From: Prevotella sp. oral taxon 376
GTDB taxonomy: Bacteria; Bacteroidota; Bacteroidia; Bacteroidales; Bacteroidaceae
Direction: 5' to 3'
DNA: 64,000 nucleotides
NCBI RefSeq assembly: GCF_003043945.1
Contig: NZ_PYXG01000001.1
Span: 1,414,501 to 1,478,500, forward strand
Shown here: one piece after another, positions 17,588-26,710 of the stretch
Position numbering within the stretch: position 1 is the stretch's first letter
How the letters are laid out: the number at the start of each line of letters is the position of its first letter
Notes under the pieces: generated by a model
Database searches by the model: none
What the model was told of the DNA's origin: nothing
What the model saw: the letters and a program-made list of their open reading frames with translations, nothing else
Translations under genes and position numbers: made by a program

Positions 17588-19237
17588 ATGAAGAAAAAGT
17601 TTTTGCTCGTGATTATTTCCACCGTCATTTCGCTGGGAGGGCATTCGGCTGTCAATGAGAATCAGACGGCTGATTACAATGTAGTTCCGTTGCCTCGGGA
17701 GATTAGTTTCTCGAAGGGCGGAGAGTTCGTCATTACGGAGAATACCCGGATCGCTTATCCCGAGGGCAATGAATTGCTGAAGAAGGATGCTCAGTTCCTG
17801 CGCGACTACATCGCCGACCTTACCTCGTTGCGGCTTTCGGTAACAACGGAAAAGCTGAAGAGTGGCATTATCCTGAAGCTCAACCCTAAGGTTCAGAACA
17901 AGGAGGGATATGTGCTCACGGTGAACAAGAAAGGCGTGAGCATCGAGGGAAGTACTGCCGCCGGCGTTTTCTATGGCGTGCAGACGCTTCGCAAGTCGAT
18001 TCCCGTGGGCAAGGAGATAGCTGCGGTTACCCTTCCGGCTGTTGTCATCAAGGATGAGCCGCGCTTCGACTATCGTGGGATGATGCTCGACTGCGCCCGC
18101 CATTTCTTCCCCGTGAAGTCCGTGAAGCAGTTCATTGACCTCATCGCTATGCACAACATGAATGTCTTCCACTGGCACCTCACCGAAGACCAGGGCTGGC
18201 GAATCGAGATAAAGAAATATCCGGAGCTCACGGAGAAAGGTTCCGTGCGCACGAGTACGGTGCTCGGGCATAACGCGAAGGTGTATGACGGAACTCCTTA
18301 CGGTGGTTACTATACGCAGGCGGAAGCGCGCGAAATCGTCAAGTATGCTGCCGACCGCTACATTACCGTTATTCCGGAGATCGACATGCCCGGGCACATG
18401 GTTGCCGCGCTGACAGCCATTCCCGATATGGGATGCACGGGCGGTCCTTACGAGGTGTGCCGCCATTGGGGGGTCATGGACGATGTGCTCTGCCTGGGGA
18501 ATGAGAAGACCTATGAGTTCTGCAAGGATGTACTCTCGGAAATCATGGATATCTTCCCGTCGAAATATATCCATCTGGGCGGCGACGAGACTCCCCAGAC
18601 CCGTTGGAAGGAGTGCCCTAAGTGTAAGAAACTCATGGAAAGGGAAGGCCTGAGCGCCGGGAAGCTGCAGGGGTACTTTACCAATCGCATCGAGAAGTTT
18701 GTCAACAGCAAGGGGCGCAGCATCATCGGATGGGATGAGATTCTGGATGGAGACATCAACCAGAGCGCCACGATCATGAGCTGGCGCGATACGGAGCCTG
18801 GCGCTAAGGCAGCCAAGTTGGGCCACGATGTCATCATGTCGCCGACCACCTATTGCTATTTTGACTATTATCAGACGCATAACGACAAGGAGCGGTGGAA
18901 CGAGCCGCTGCTGATCGGTGGCAATCTGCCGATAGAGAAGACCTATTCCCTGGAGCCGGTTCCCGCGGGCGCTACCCCTGAAGTTGCCGCCCATATCATC
19001 GGGGTACAGGGAAACCTCTGGACGGAGTATATCGCTTATCCGTCGCTGGTTGAATATCAGGTGCTCCCAAGAATGGGAGCGTTGAGTGAGGTGCAGTGGA
19101 CGAACGGGAAGAGAGACTTCGAGGCATGGAAGAAAAGGCAGTCGCGCATGCTCGACCTCTACGACCTCTACGGCTTTACCTATGCCACCCACCTGTGGCC
19201 GCAACGAATTCCCGTGGCGAATCAAGACAAGAAATAA
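17588..19237 (+). CDS. GH20 beta-N-acetylhexosaminidase (exported)
   Basis: This 549-residue glycosidase has a signal peptide (KKKFLLVIISTVISLGGHSA). The non-catalytic GH20b domain spans about 27-150 (NVVPLPREISFSKG). The GH20 TIM barrel spans 155-510. HLGGDE (329-334) carries the Asp333-Glu334 pair that acts by substrate-assisted catalysis. Other family segments are RGMMLDCARHFFPV, MNVFHWHLTEDQGWR, IPEIDMPGHM and QGNLWTEYI. It removes terminal N-acetylglucosamine or N-acetylgalactosamine from glycans, probably in the periplasm or at the surface. It stands alone, followed by a bidirectional hairpin shared with the convergent rlpA gene. Confidence 0.95.
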   Translation: MKKKFLLVIISTVISLGGHSAVNENQTADYNVVPLPREISFSKGGEFVITENTRIAYPEGNELLKKDAQFLRDYIADLTSLRLSVTTEKLKSGIILKLNPKVQNKEGYVLTVNKKGVSIEGSTAAGVFYGVQTLRKSIPVGKEIAAVTLPAVVIKDEPRFDYRGMMLDCARHFFPVKSVKQFIDLIAMHNMNVFHWHLTEDQGWRIEIKKYPELTEKGSVRTSTVLGHNAKVYDGTPYGGYYTQAEAREIVKYAADRYITVIPEIDMPGHMVAALTAIPDMGCTGGPYEVCRHWGVMDDVLCLGNEKTYEFCKDVLSEIMDIFPSKYIHLGGDETPQTRWKECPKCKKLMEREGLSAGKLQGYFTNRIEKFVNSKGRSIIGWDEILDGDINQSATIMSWRDTEPGAKAAKLGHDVIMSPTTYCYFDYYQTHNDKERWNEPLLIGGNLPIEKTYSLEPVPAGATPEVAAHIIGVQGNLWTEYIAYPSLVEYQVLPRMGALSEVQWTNGKRDFEAWKKRQSRMLDLYDLYGFTYATHLWPQRIPVANQDKK

Positions 19238-19242
19238 AACGG

Positions 19243-19275
19243 AAAGCGCAATCTCTATGAGGTTGCGCTTTTGCT
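19243..19275. terminator. Bidirectional terminator between GH20 and rlpA
   Basis: AAAGCGCAA (19243-19251) pairs with TTGCGCTTT (19263-19271). T-rich tracts flank it on both strands, serving convergent genes. Confidence 0.8.
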
Positions 19276-19295
19276 TTAGTGCTTGCGGGAGCCGG

Positions 19296-19967
19296 TTATT
19301 TCACGACATCGTTTCCCCTGTGTCGCAGTTTCTCGAAGATATCCGACCAGATGTTGCTTTCCTTCTCCTTTTTGTGTTGGGGGCCGGACTGCGGCTTAGA
19401 GGCGTTAGGCTGGGACTTGGCAGCGGGTGCCTGACGGGTGCCGGGCGACTTCTTCACGACCTTTTTGGGAGATGGATTTTTCGTGCCTGTGGCCTCCTGC
19501 AGATCCGCCTTCGTCCAGTTGTCAACGAGGCTATAGCCGGCTTCGGTGATCTCAAAGTCCATTTCGGGCAGATGAAGGGTCTCTTCCGGTCGGTAAGGAA
19601 TGCCCCGGACCTCTTTATATAATTCTACCTTTACGGTTGCAACGCCCTGTGCTAAAATGCCCAGCTGCTTGGCCGCTCCCCAGGAGAGGTCTATGATTCT
19701 CCCTCGGACAAATGGTCCGCGGTCGGTAACCCTGACGATGACTTCTTTTCCGTTGCTTGGATTGGTAACCTTGAGCAAGGTCCCGAAGGGATAGGTGCGG
19801 TGCGCGCAGGTGAGGCTGTCGTGGTGAAGCCTTTCTCCGCTTGCCGTACGGGCACCTGTCGCACGGCGGGAATAATAAGTGGCCTTACCCCTCTGCGTTT
19901 GTGCGGGCAGTGGGGTAAAGCCTAAAATCGTGATCCATGTAATTAAAACGCTTCTTCGATATGTCAT
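19296..19967 (-). CDS. rlpA: RlpA-like double-psi beta-barrel protein
   Basis: The start is set at 19967 (223 residues), where MTYRRSVLITWITILGF gives a plausible signal sequence. Residues 27-105 form the RlpA double-psi beta-barrel with GKATYYSRRATGARTASGERL, CAHRTYPFGTLLKV and the highly conserved VTDRGPF and IDLSWGAAKQLG. RlpA proteins bind or cleave peptidoglycan lacking stem peptides and act at the envelope. A Pro/Lys/Ser-rich linker (about 160-205) and a charged C-terminal end follow. There is no SPOR domain, so septal targeting as in E. coli is not supported. It is flanked by hairpins and is monocistronic. Confidence 0.88.
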   Translation of the reverse strand: MTYRRSVLITWITILGFTPLPAQTQRGKATYYSRRATGARTASGERLHHDSLTCAHRTYPFGTLLKVTNPSNGKEVIVRVTDRGPFVRGRIIDLSWGAAKQLGILAQGVATVKVELYKEVRGIPYRPEETLHLPEMDFEITEAGYSLVDNWTKADLQEATGTKNPSPKKVVKKSPGTRQAPAAKSQPNASKPQSGPQHKKEKESNIWSDIFEKLRHRGNDVVK

Positions 19968-19981
19968 ATATAATGGGTCCG

Positions 19982-20013
19982 CCCCCATGTCTTCCTAAAG
20001 AAGACACGGGGAA
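19982..20013 (-). terminator. Hairpin after gdhA
   Basis: CCCATGTCTTC and GAAGACACGGG pair with one mismatch around a CTAAA loop. The hairpin lies 11 bases after the gdhA stop on the minus strand. No strong T-run is visible, so efficiency is uncertain. Confidence 0.55.
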
Positions 20014-20023
20014 AGGACTTGGA

Positions 20024-21361
20024 TTATACGACGCCCTGGTCGAGCATGGCCTTGGCTACTTTCATGAAACCGGCGATGTTTGCTCCCTTGACATAGTTCA
20101 CATAGCCGTCGGCTTCCGTGCCATACTTGGTGCACTGCTCGTGGATGGAGCTCATGATGTAGTGGAGCTTCTCGTCCACTTCCTCCTTGCTCCAGTGCAG
20201 GCGGATTGAGTTCTGCGTCATCTCCAGGCCTGAGGTTGCGACGCCGCCGGCATTGACAGCCTTGCCCGGGGCGAATAGTTGCTTGGCTTCCACGAACTTG
20301 TCAACAGCCTCGGCCGTACAGCCCATATTGCTGACTTCGGCCACACATAAAGGCTTGTAGGCGAGAATCATGTCGGCATCCTCGCCGTTCAGCTCGTTCT
20401 GGGTGGCACAGGTCAGATAGACATCTGCCTTGACCTCCCAGGGCCTCTTGCCGGCAACGAACTTGGACCCCGCAAATTTCTCTGCATATGGAGCACAGAT
20501 GTCATTGCCGCTTGAACGAAGCTCGAGCATGTATTCGTTCTTCTCCCCACAGATGCCTTCCGGATCATAGATGTAACCGTCAGGACCACTGATCGTGATG
20601 ACCTTCGCTCCCAGTTGGTTGGCCTTCTTGACGGCTCCCCATGCAACATTGCCGAAGCCCGAAACGACCACAGTCTTGCCCTTGAGGTCGAGCCCGTGGC
20701 TCTCCATCATGTGGTGAACGAAGTAGAGAGCGCCGAAGCCGGTTGCCTCCGGACGGAGAATAGAGCCTCCCCATTCCATGCCTTTACCCGTGAGCACGCC
20801 CTCGTAGCGATGAGTGAGCTTCTTGTATTCTCCAAAGAGGTAGCCTATTTCGCGGCCTCCGACGCCGATATCACCGGCAGGGACATCCTCGTCCGGTCCT
20901 ATATATCGATAGAGCTCATCCATGAATGCCTGGCAGAAACGCATGATCTCGCCGTCGCTCTTTCCGCGGGGGGCAAAGTCGGAACCGCCCTTGGCGCCAC
21001 CCATCGGCAGCGTGGTGAGTGCATTCTTGAAAGTCTGCTCAAAGCCGAGGAACTTCATGATACTTAGATTGACTGACGGATGGAAGCGCAGACCTCCCTT
21101 ATAAGGGCCGATTGCGCCGTTGAACTGTACGCGATAACCGATGTTTACCTGTACATTTCCCTGATCGTCGACCCAAGGAACACGGAACATGTGGACACGC
21201 TCGGGCTCTACGATGCGCTCAACGATCTTTGCCTTCTCGAACTCGGGATGCTGATCATAGACATCTTTGATAGAGATTAAAACTTCTTTCACTGCCTGAA
21301 GAAACTCAGACTCACCTGGATGCTTGCGCTCCAGCTCCTGCATAATTTTGCTAACTTCCAT
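20024..21361 (-). CDS. gdhA: Glutamate dehydrogenase (hexameric, NADP-type)
   Basis: This 445-residue enzyme interconverts glutamate and 2-oxoglutarate plus ammonia and is the main ammonia-assimilating route in many gut Bacteroidota. The substrate-binding stretch LPMGGAKGGSDFAPRGKSD carries the catalytic-region lysines. PAGDIGVGGREIGYL and the Rossmann segment VVVSGFGNVAWGA follow. SNMGCTAEAVD is near the C-terminus. Length (445-450) is typical of the small hexameric class. The gene has a near-perfect promoter and a downstream hairpin and is monocistronic. Cofactor preference for NADP is inferred from family resemblance. Confidence 0.96.
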   Translation of the reverse strand: MEVSKIMQELERKHPGESEFLQAVKEVLISIKDVYDQHPEFEKAKIVERIVEPERVHMFRVPWVDDQGNVQVNIGYRVQFNGAIGPYKGGLRFHPSVNLSIMKFLGFEQTFKNALTTLPMGGAKGGSDFAPRGKSDGEIMRFCQAFMDELYRYIGPDEDVPAGDIGVGGREIGYLFGEYKKLTHRYEGVLTGKGMEWGGSILRPEATGFGALYFVHHMMESHGLDLKGKTVVVSGFGNVAWGAVKKANQLGAKVITISGPDGYIYDPEGICGEKNEYMLELRSSGNDICAPYAEKFAGSKFVAGKRPWEVKADVYLTCATQNELNGEDADMILAYKPLCVAEVSNMGCTAEAVDKFVEAKQLFAPGKAVNAGGVATSGLEMTQNSIRLHWSKEEVDEKLHYIMSSIHEQCTKYGTEADGYVNYVKGANIAGFMKVAKAMLDQGVV

Positions 21362-21418
21362 AGTAATATCTTATTAACAATATTAGTTATTGGTTTCAAT
21401 ATGTCATTTAAGACAAGG

Positions 21419-21450
21419 CAAATATAAGTTTTTCCGGTGTAACTACCAAA
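21419..21450 (-). promoter_or_regulatory. Promoter of gdhA
   Basis: On the minus strand TTTG (21450-21447), a 20-base spacer, then TATATTTG (21426-21419): an exact consensus promoter. It predicts a leader of about 50 bases. Confidence 0.85.
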
Positions 21451-21620
21451 TAAAAACAGATTATTTTTTGCTTTTTGCTTGCATCTTGTAAAAAATAGGC
21501 TTTGCCAAACACATTTCTTATGTAGGCTTCTTGATTGCAAATTAAGAAAAAAAGTTTGGATTCTGCAACAAAAGAGGATGGAAATCTCACATTCGGAGGC
21601 TTTTTATCATGAATTTAATG

Positions 21621-21628
21621 TATCTTTG
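21621..21628 (+). promoter_or_regulatory. -7 element deciding the start of the PEP-binding/receiver gene
   Basis: TATCTTTG lies downstream of the two earliest in-frame ATGs (21609, 21618) and 17 bases before the ATG at 21645. Transcripts from it could only use 21645 or later. Confidence 0.7.
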
Positions 21629-21644
21629 CAATAAATTGGAGAAT

Positions 21645-24602
21645 ATGGGAAGTCAGTTGCCACGGCAGTGGAGTAAATTCTATTTGAAGGATGTAAACTT
21701 CGTAAATCTGATGATGCGGCGCATTTATAATGTGCTCATAGTCGCCAATCCCTATGATGAATTCATGCTCGAAGACGACGGACGCATAGAGGAGAAGATA
21801 TATAATGAATACATGGAATTGGGTCTTCGCTATCCGCCTACTTTCACCCAGGTGAGCACGATACCGGAAGCCGAGCAGATTCTTGCCACTACGAATATCG
21901 ACCTTGTTATCTGCATGCCGGGCAATGCGGACAATGACGCCTTCGCGGTGGCCCGTTCCATCAAAGATAAATTTCCCGGAATCCACTGCATTGTGCTGAC
22001 TCCGTTCTCCCACGGAATCACGAAGCGCATCGAGAATGAGGACATGAGCATCTTCGACTATGTGTTCTGTTGGCTGGGAAACACCAATCTTATCCTGTCC
22101 ATCATCAAACTGATGGAGGACAAGATGAACCTCGAGCACGATATCGAAGAGGCCGGCGTACAGATGATTTTGCTGGTGGAAGACAGCATCAGGTTCTATA
22201 GCAGCATTCTCCCCAACCTCTACAGCTATATCTTGTTGCAAAGCCAGCACTTCTCGACGGAGGCTCTGAATCCCCATGCGGCCACCCTCCGTATGCGGGG
22301 AAGACCAAAGGTTGTACTGGCCAGGACCTACGAGGAGGCCTGGAATATCTATCAGAGATATTCTGGAAATGTGCTTGGAGTCATCAGCGATGTTCGTTTC
22401 CCTATCCAGGGAAAGAAGGACTCCGAGGCGGGATTGAAGCTCCTGCAGGCCATCCGGAAGCATAATGAGTATGTACCTCTTATCATAGAGAGTTCCGAAT
22501 CAGCCAATCGTGAGAAGGCCGAGACACAGGGTTTCCACTTTGTGGATAAGAATTCCAAGAAGATCAGTCTTGACTTGCGCCATCTCTTGGAGGAGCATAT
22601 GGGGTTCGGCGACTTCATTTTCCGCGACCCCAAGACAAAGGAGGAAATCATGCGGGTGCATAATCTGAAGGAGTTACAAGACAATATCTTCTCCATTCCT
22701 AATGATTCCATGCTCTATCATATCTCCCGCAATCACATGTCGCGCTGGCTTTCTGCCCGCGCAATCTTTCCCGTGAGTGCCTTTCTGAAGGATGTTACCT
22801 GGCACAAACTGCAGGATGTGAACCTGCATCGGCAGATTATTTACGACGCCATCGTACAATATCGGCAGATGAAAAACTTGGGTGTGGTAGCTGTTTTCGA
22901 CCGAACGAAGTTCGATAAGTTCAGTCATTTTGCCCGGATTGGCGAGGGATCGATGGGTGGCAAGGGGCGTGGACTTGCCTATCTGGACAACATCATCAAG
23001 CGCCATCCAGACTTCAACCGGTTTAAAGGGGCGTCAGTGCAGATCCCGCGGACCGTTGTCTTGTGTACAGATGTCTTCGACCAGTTTATGGAGAACAACA
23101 ATCTCTATCCAATAGCCTTGAGCGACGCAAGCAATGAGGACATTCTACAGGCCTTCCTGAAGGCTCAGTTGCCCGATGATTTCAAAGAAGACTTCTACGC
23201 GTTCATTGAGGCTACGCAGAGTCCTATTGCCATCCGTTCTTCCTCGCTGCTTGAGGATGCCCATTATCAGCCTTTTGCCGGCATCTATGCCACCTATATG
23301 ATTCCCTATCTGGAAGACCGTGAGGAGATGCTCCACATGATGGCCTGCGCCATCAAGAGTGTGTATGCCTCCGTGTATTACAAAGATTCCAAGGTCTATA
23401 TGGCGGCGACAAGCAATGTCATCGATCAGGAGAAAATGGCCGTGATTCTGCAGGAAGTCGTCGGAAAGCGTTATGGTAATTGCTTCTATCCCAACATCAG
23501 TGGCGTGCTCCGTTCGCTCAACTATTATCCGATAGGCGACGAAAAGGCCGAAGACGGCATTGCCTCGCTGGCCTTGGGGCTGGGCAAATATATCGTGGAT
23601 GGCGGTCAGACCCTCCGCGTTTCTCCCTATCATCCCCATCAAGTGCTCCAGACCAGCGAAATGGAAACGGCCCTTCGGGAGACCCAGACGCAGTTTTATG
23701 CCCTTGACATGGGGTGTGTCGGCGAGGATTTCAAGGTTGATGAGGGCTTCAATATTCTCAAGCTGAAAGTCAGGGATGCGGAGAAAGACCACTCGCTGAA
23801 CTATATCGCATCAACTTATGACCCTTACGACCAGGTCATTCGGCCGGGGCTTTATGAGGGGGGAAGGAAAATTATCAGTTTCGCGGGCGTTCTGCAGCAA
23901 GGCGTGTTCCCGCTGCCGGAAATCATGCAGACGGCGATGAAGTATGGCTTGGAGGAAATGAGGCGCCCCGTGGAGATAGAGTTTGCGTGTAACCTGAATG
24001 CTGACAGGACGGGGGAGTTCTATCTTTTGCAGATTCGCCCCATCGTCGACAGCAAGCAGATGCTGGAAGAAGATGTAGCGAAGATTCCCGACGAGGAATG
24101 CCTGATCCGTTCGCATCACTCTCTGGGACATGGAGTCTCGGAAGACATTGTGGATGTGGTTTATGTGAAGGCTGACGACGGGTTCTCCGCGGCGAACAAT
24201 CCTGCCATCGCATTGGATATCGAGCGCGTTAACCAGAAGTTCCTTGGTATGGGCAAGAACTATCTGCTTGCGGGCCCGGGCAGGTGGGGTTCCAGCGATT
24301 ATTGGCTCGGGATACCCGTAAGGTGGCCGAATATCAGTGCCGCGCGCGTCATCGTCGAGGTGGCTTTGAAGAACTATCGCGTGGACCCGAGCCAGGGAAC
24401 CCACTTCTTTCAGAACCTCACCAGTTTCGGGGTGGGCTACTTCACGGTAGACACGAATGCCGGCAACGGACTCTTCCGCAAGGATATCCTCGATGCGATG
24501 CCTGCCGTTGAGGAGACTCGTTATGTGCGTTCTGTGCGCTTTGAGAAACCTCTCAAGATCTTGATGGACGGCAAAAAGCAAGAAGGAGTCGTCTTGATTT
24601 AA
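21645..24602 (+). CDS. Double receiver-domain / PEP-pyruvate-binding (PPDK_N) fusion protein
   Basis: 985 residues from the ATG at 21645. Residues 28-148 resemble a receiver domain but lack the phospho-acceptor aspartate at the expected place (LVICMPGN). Residues 173-310 are a second receiver with all key residues: Glu179-Asp180 (VEDS), Asp249 (ISDVRF), Ser283 and Lys302 (VDKN). From about 430 the protein matches the ATP-grasp N-terminal domain of pyruvate phosphate dikinase/PEP synthase (GEGSMGGKGRGLAYLD, SPIAIRSSSLLEDA, LLQIRPIVD). The swivelling phosphohistidine domain and PEP-binding barrel of those enzymes are absent, so it cannot be an ordinary PEP synthase. I recognise this as an uncharacterised Bacteroidota family; cytosolic, function unknown. 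Confidence 0.85.
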   Translation: MGSQLPRQWSKFYLKDVNFVNLMMRRIYNVLIVANPYDEFMLEDDGRIEEKIYNEYMELGLRYPPTFTQVSTIPEAEQILATTNIDLVICMPGNADNDAFAVARSIKDKFPGIHCIVLTPFSHGITKRIENEDMSIFDYVFCWLGNTNLILSIIKLMEDKMNLEHDIEEAGVQMILLVEDSIRFYSSILPNLYSYILLQSQHFSTEALNPHAATLRMRGRPKVVLARTYEEAWNIYQRYSGNVLGVISDVRFPIQGKKDSEAGLKLLQAIRKHNEYVPLIIESSESANREKAETQGFHFVDKNSKKISLDLRHLLEEHMGFGDFIFRDPKTKEEIMRVHNLKELQDNIFSIPNDSMLYHISRNHMSRWLSARAIFPVSAFLKDVTWHKLQDVNLHRQIIYDAIVQYRQMKNLGVVAVFDRTKFDKFSHFARIGEGSMGGKGRGLAYLDNIIKRHPDFNRFKGASVQIPRTVVLCTDVFDQFMENNNLYPIALSDASNEDILQAFLKAQLPDDFKEDFYAFIEATQSPIAIRSSSLLEDAHYQPFAGIYATYMIPYLEDREEMLHMMACAIKSVYASVYYKDSKVYMAATSNVIDQEKMAVILQEVVGKRYGNCFYPNISGVLRSLNYYPIGDEKAEDGIASLALGLGKYIVDGGQTLRVSPYHPHQVLQTSEMETALRETQTQFYALDMGCVGEDFKVDEGFNILKLKVRDAEKDHSLNYIASTYDPYDQVIRPGLYEGGRKIISFAGVLQQGVFPLPEIMQTAMKYGLEEMRRPVEIEFACNLNADRTGEFYLLQIRPIVDSKQMLEEDVAKIPDEECLIRSHHSLGHGVSEDIVDVVYVKADDGFSAANNPAIALDIERVNQKFLGMGKNYLLAGPGRWGSSDYWLGIPVRWPNISAARVIVEVALKNYRVDPSQGTHFFQNLTSFGVGYFTVDTNAGNGLFRKDILDAMPAVEETRYVRSVRFEKPLKILMDGKKQEGVVLI

Positions 24603-24637
24603 ATCAAGAAATCGGCCAGAATGAGGGGAAAAACCGC

Positions 24638-24690
24638 AAAACACGATGCTTCTGTATAAATAATGTATATCTTTGCATCGTGTTTTTCAT
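24638..24690 (+). terminator. Terminator of the receiver/PEP-binding gene, with an embedded -7 element
   Basis: AAAACACGATGC (24638-24649) pairs perfectly with GCATCGTGTTTT (24675-24686), followed by a T. A TATCTTTG element at 24668-24675 lies in the loop and touches the 3' arm. Confidence 0.8.
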
Positions 24691-24745
24691 GGTATTAGAT
24701 TTAAGGTTAACAAAGATTGGGACTCAGCGGAGTCCTTTTTTTATG
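24682..24745 (+). ncRNA. Candidate small RNA with its own promoter and terminator
   Basis: A consensus -7 box (TATCTTTG, 24668-24675) would start transcription near 24681. The next feature is a strong intrinsic terminator: GGACTC, a four-base loop, GAGTCC, then seven T's, at about 24720-24743. Nothing in between encodes a peptide of note. The unit would yield a transcript of about 60 bases, between the upstream gene's terminator and the promoter of the MutS-like gene at 24789. No known RNA family is recognised. It could instead be a short attenuated leader or a chance box. Confidence 0.4.
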
Positions 24746-24788
24746 CTTTTTTGTGAAATCTGATATGAGGAAATCCGAATAAATGGCT

Positions 24789-24796
24789 TACCTTTG
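24789..24796 (+). promoter_or_regulatory. -7 element of the MutS-like gene
   Basis: TACCTTTG matches the consensus. The open frame formally begins at a TTG inside this box (24794), so the true start must be downstream. Confidence 0.7.
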
Positions 24797-24859
24797 TGGC
24801 TCAATGTGAAGTCCTCGGAGCCTCTTTCCGGCCATGCGGCATGGGAGGAGAGGCTGCGG

Positions 24860-26662
24860 ATGGGATTATCCCGAAACGAGATTGACGATATGGCAGACAA
24901 TGTTTATTATACGGCACAGGCAGGGCGTCTGGCTCTTGAGATTGCGTCTTTGCGTCGCAGGAGTAGAGGGTTGTTGACGGGTGAGCTGCTTCTGTTCCTT
25001 GCGTTTATCGCGTTCCTCGCGCTTTATACCATCGTGGATCTTGGCGAATTGCCCCTTGTCTTGTCGCTTTTGTCGCTTCTCCTTTATTTCCTCGTCCGCT
25101 ATATGGATGTTCGCAACAATTCCGACATCATCTCCTTGACCGATCTGCGTCAGGTCTATCTGGATGAGTTGGAGGCAGGGCAGGGACACTTCGGGTGTTT
25201 CGACGCGGGAGAAAGGTATGTCGACAGCCGTCATCCGTTCACCTACGACCTGGATATATTCGGCAAGGACGCGCTCTTCAACCGTATGAGCCGCTGTGTT
25301 ACCACCAGCGGAAGCGATCGGCTGGCAGACTATTTGTCGTTTGCCCGCATACGCTATCAGGCAGAAGCCATAGAGACTCTCAGCAAAGAAGAAGCGTGGA
25401 GGGCACGGTTCATCTCTTTGGGCCAGCAAGGACGAATCGACACGGGCGCAATCCTGGAGTCGGTGCGCGGCATGCAGGGAGTAGGCATACCACCCGTTTT
25501 AGGTTCTAAGCCTGTTTTTCTGTCGGCATGGATTCTCCTCCTTGCCTTTTGGGGAGTGATGGCCTTGTCGGTTTTCGGCGTTGTCGAGGCGGGTGTTCCG
25601 TTCCTATGGGGGTCGGTGCAGTTCCTGCTTGTTTTCTTTCTTTCGTCTAAATACCTGAAGAGTGTCAGTTCGTCTGCCGATGTCCTGAAGCGTTCCGTCT
25701 CGCGGCTGTTGCTCCTGATGCGCCATACCAGGACCCTTGCCGGGGTTCCTGCCGGCTGCCGGCCGCTGTTCCGGCAGTTGGATGAGGCCCTGGATTCGTT
25801 TTCCGGGCTCGACAAGATCGTTAGAATGCTCGACCGCAGAGGCAATGTGCTGGGGCTCTTCTTGCTGGACGCCCTGTTCCTGAGTGATATTTTCCTCGTC
25901 CGAAAGTGCGTCAGGTGGCAGCGTGCGTATGTAGGGCATATGGGAGAATGGGTAGACGCCATGAGCGAGATGGACGCTCTGGTGTCTATGGCCACTTTCC
26001 GCTACAACCATCCGCGCACTTCCTATGCCGAGGTGCTGGATTCCGACGAGTTGGTCTATGAGGCTCACGGACTCCGCCACCCGTTCTTGGGCGAGAGGGC
26101 AGTCAGTAACGATTTCACGATAAGCGACAACCATTATTACATGATCACGGGAGCCAACATGGCGGGAAAGAGCACTTTCCTGCGTGCCGTCGGCGTCAAC
26201 TATGTGCTGGCACGGAATGGAATGCCGGTGTTTGCCGACGCTCTCAAGGTGTCGCGCTATCGCCTTTTCAGCAGCATGCGCACCACCGACGATCTTGCGC
26301 ACGGCATCAGTTATTTCAATGCCGAGCTGTTGCGGCTCAGGCAGCTGATAGAAAGCCTTCCGCCAACGGGAGCCACGCTCGTGATACTCGATGAAATCCT
26401 CAGGGGAACCAACTCTCTGGACAAGCTCAACGGGTCGCGTCTCTTTCTGGAACATATCTCCCGCAGGCATGTTTCCGGCATCATTGCCACGCACGACCTG
26501 GAACTGTCGAAGATGGAAAGCGCGCGCTTCCATAACTACTGCTTCGAGATCGGGCTCGACGAGTCGGTTACCTATTCTTATAAGATTGCTCCCGGAGTGG
26601 CCCGGAACCAGAATGCCACCTACCTGTTGCGGCAGATGCTCGAAGAGAGTGCCCTCCCGTAG
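24860..26662 (+). CDS. Membrane-anchored MutS-like ATPase
   Basis: I choose the ATG at 24860 (600 residues), preceded by GGGAGGAGAGG; GTG 24806 and ATG 24890 are alternatives. The C-terminal third is a MutS ATPase: Walker A GANMAGKST (431-439), the Tyr/Phe-rich FSSMRTTDDL, Walker B LVILDEILRGTN (507-518) and the switch THDLEL. The N-terminal DNA-mismatch and connector domains of true MutS are absent. Instead there are two pairs of hydrophobic helices, at about 37-82 and 218-266, so the protein should sit in the inner membrane. I recognise it as a widespread but uncharacterised Bacteroidota 'MutS-related' family. A role in DNA repair is unproven. Confidence 0.85.
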   Translation: MGLSRNEIDDMADNVYYTAQAGRLALEIASLRRRSRGLLTGELLLFLAFIAFLALYTIVDLGELPLVLSLLSLLLYFLVRYMDVRNNSDIISLTDLRQVYLDELEAGQGHFGCFDAGERYVDSRHPFTYDLDIFGKDALFNRMSRCVTTSGSDRLADYLSFARIRYQAEAIETLSKEEAWRARFISLGQQGRIDTGAILESVRGMQGVGIPPVLGSKPVFLSAWILLLAFWGVMALSVFGVVEAGVPFLWGSVQFLLVFFLSSKYLKSVSSSADVLKRSVSRLLLLMRHTRTLAGVPAGCRPLFRQLDEALDSFSGLDKIVRMLDRRGNVLGLFLLDALFLSDIFLVRKCVRWQRAYVGHMGEWVDAMSEMDALVSMATFRYNHPRTSYAEVLDSDELVYEAHGLRHPFLGERAVSNDFTISDNHYYMITGANMAGKSTFLRAVGVNYVLARNGMPVFADALKVSRYRLFSSMRTTDDLAHGISYFNAELLRLRQLIESLPPTGATLVILDEILRGTNSLDKLNGSRLFLEHISRRHVSGIIATHDLELSKMESARFHNYCFEIGLDESVTYSYKIAPGVARNQNATYLLRQMLEESALP

Positions 26663-26710
26663 GTTGCCGGAAGGGGCCTTGCGTTTTCTTCCTGGCAGTC
26701 GGGAGGTTGA

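Noticed and set aside
17546..19225. 559-codon open frame antisense to the GH20 gene
   Set aside because: Shadow of the hexosaminidase gene; composition is not protein-like and no promoter is present.
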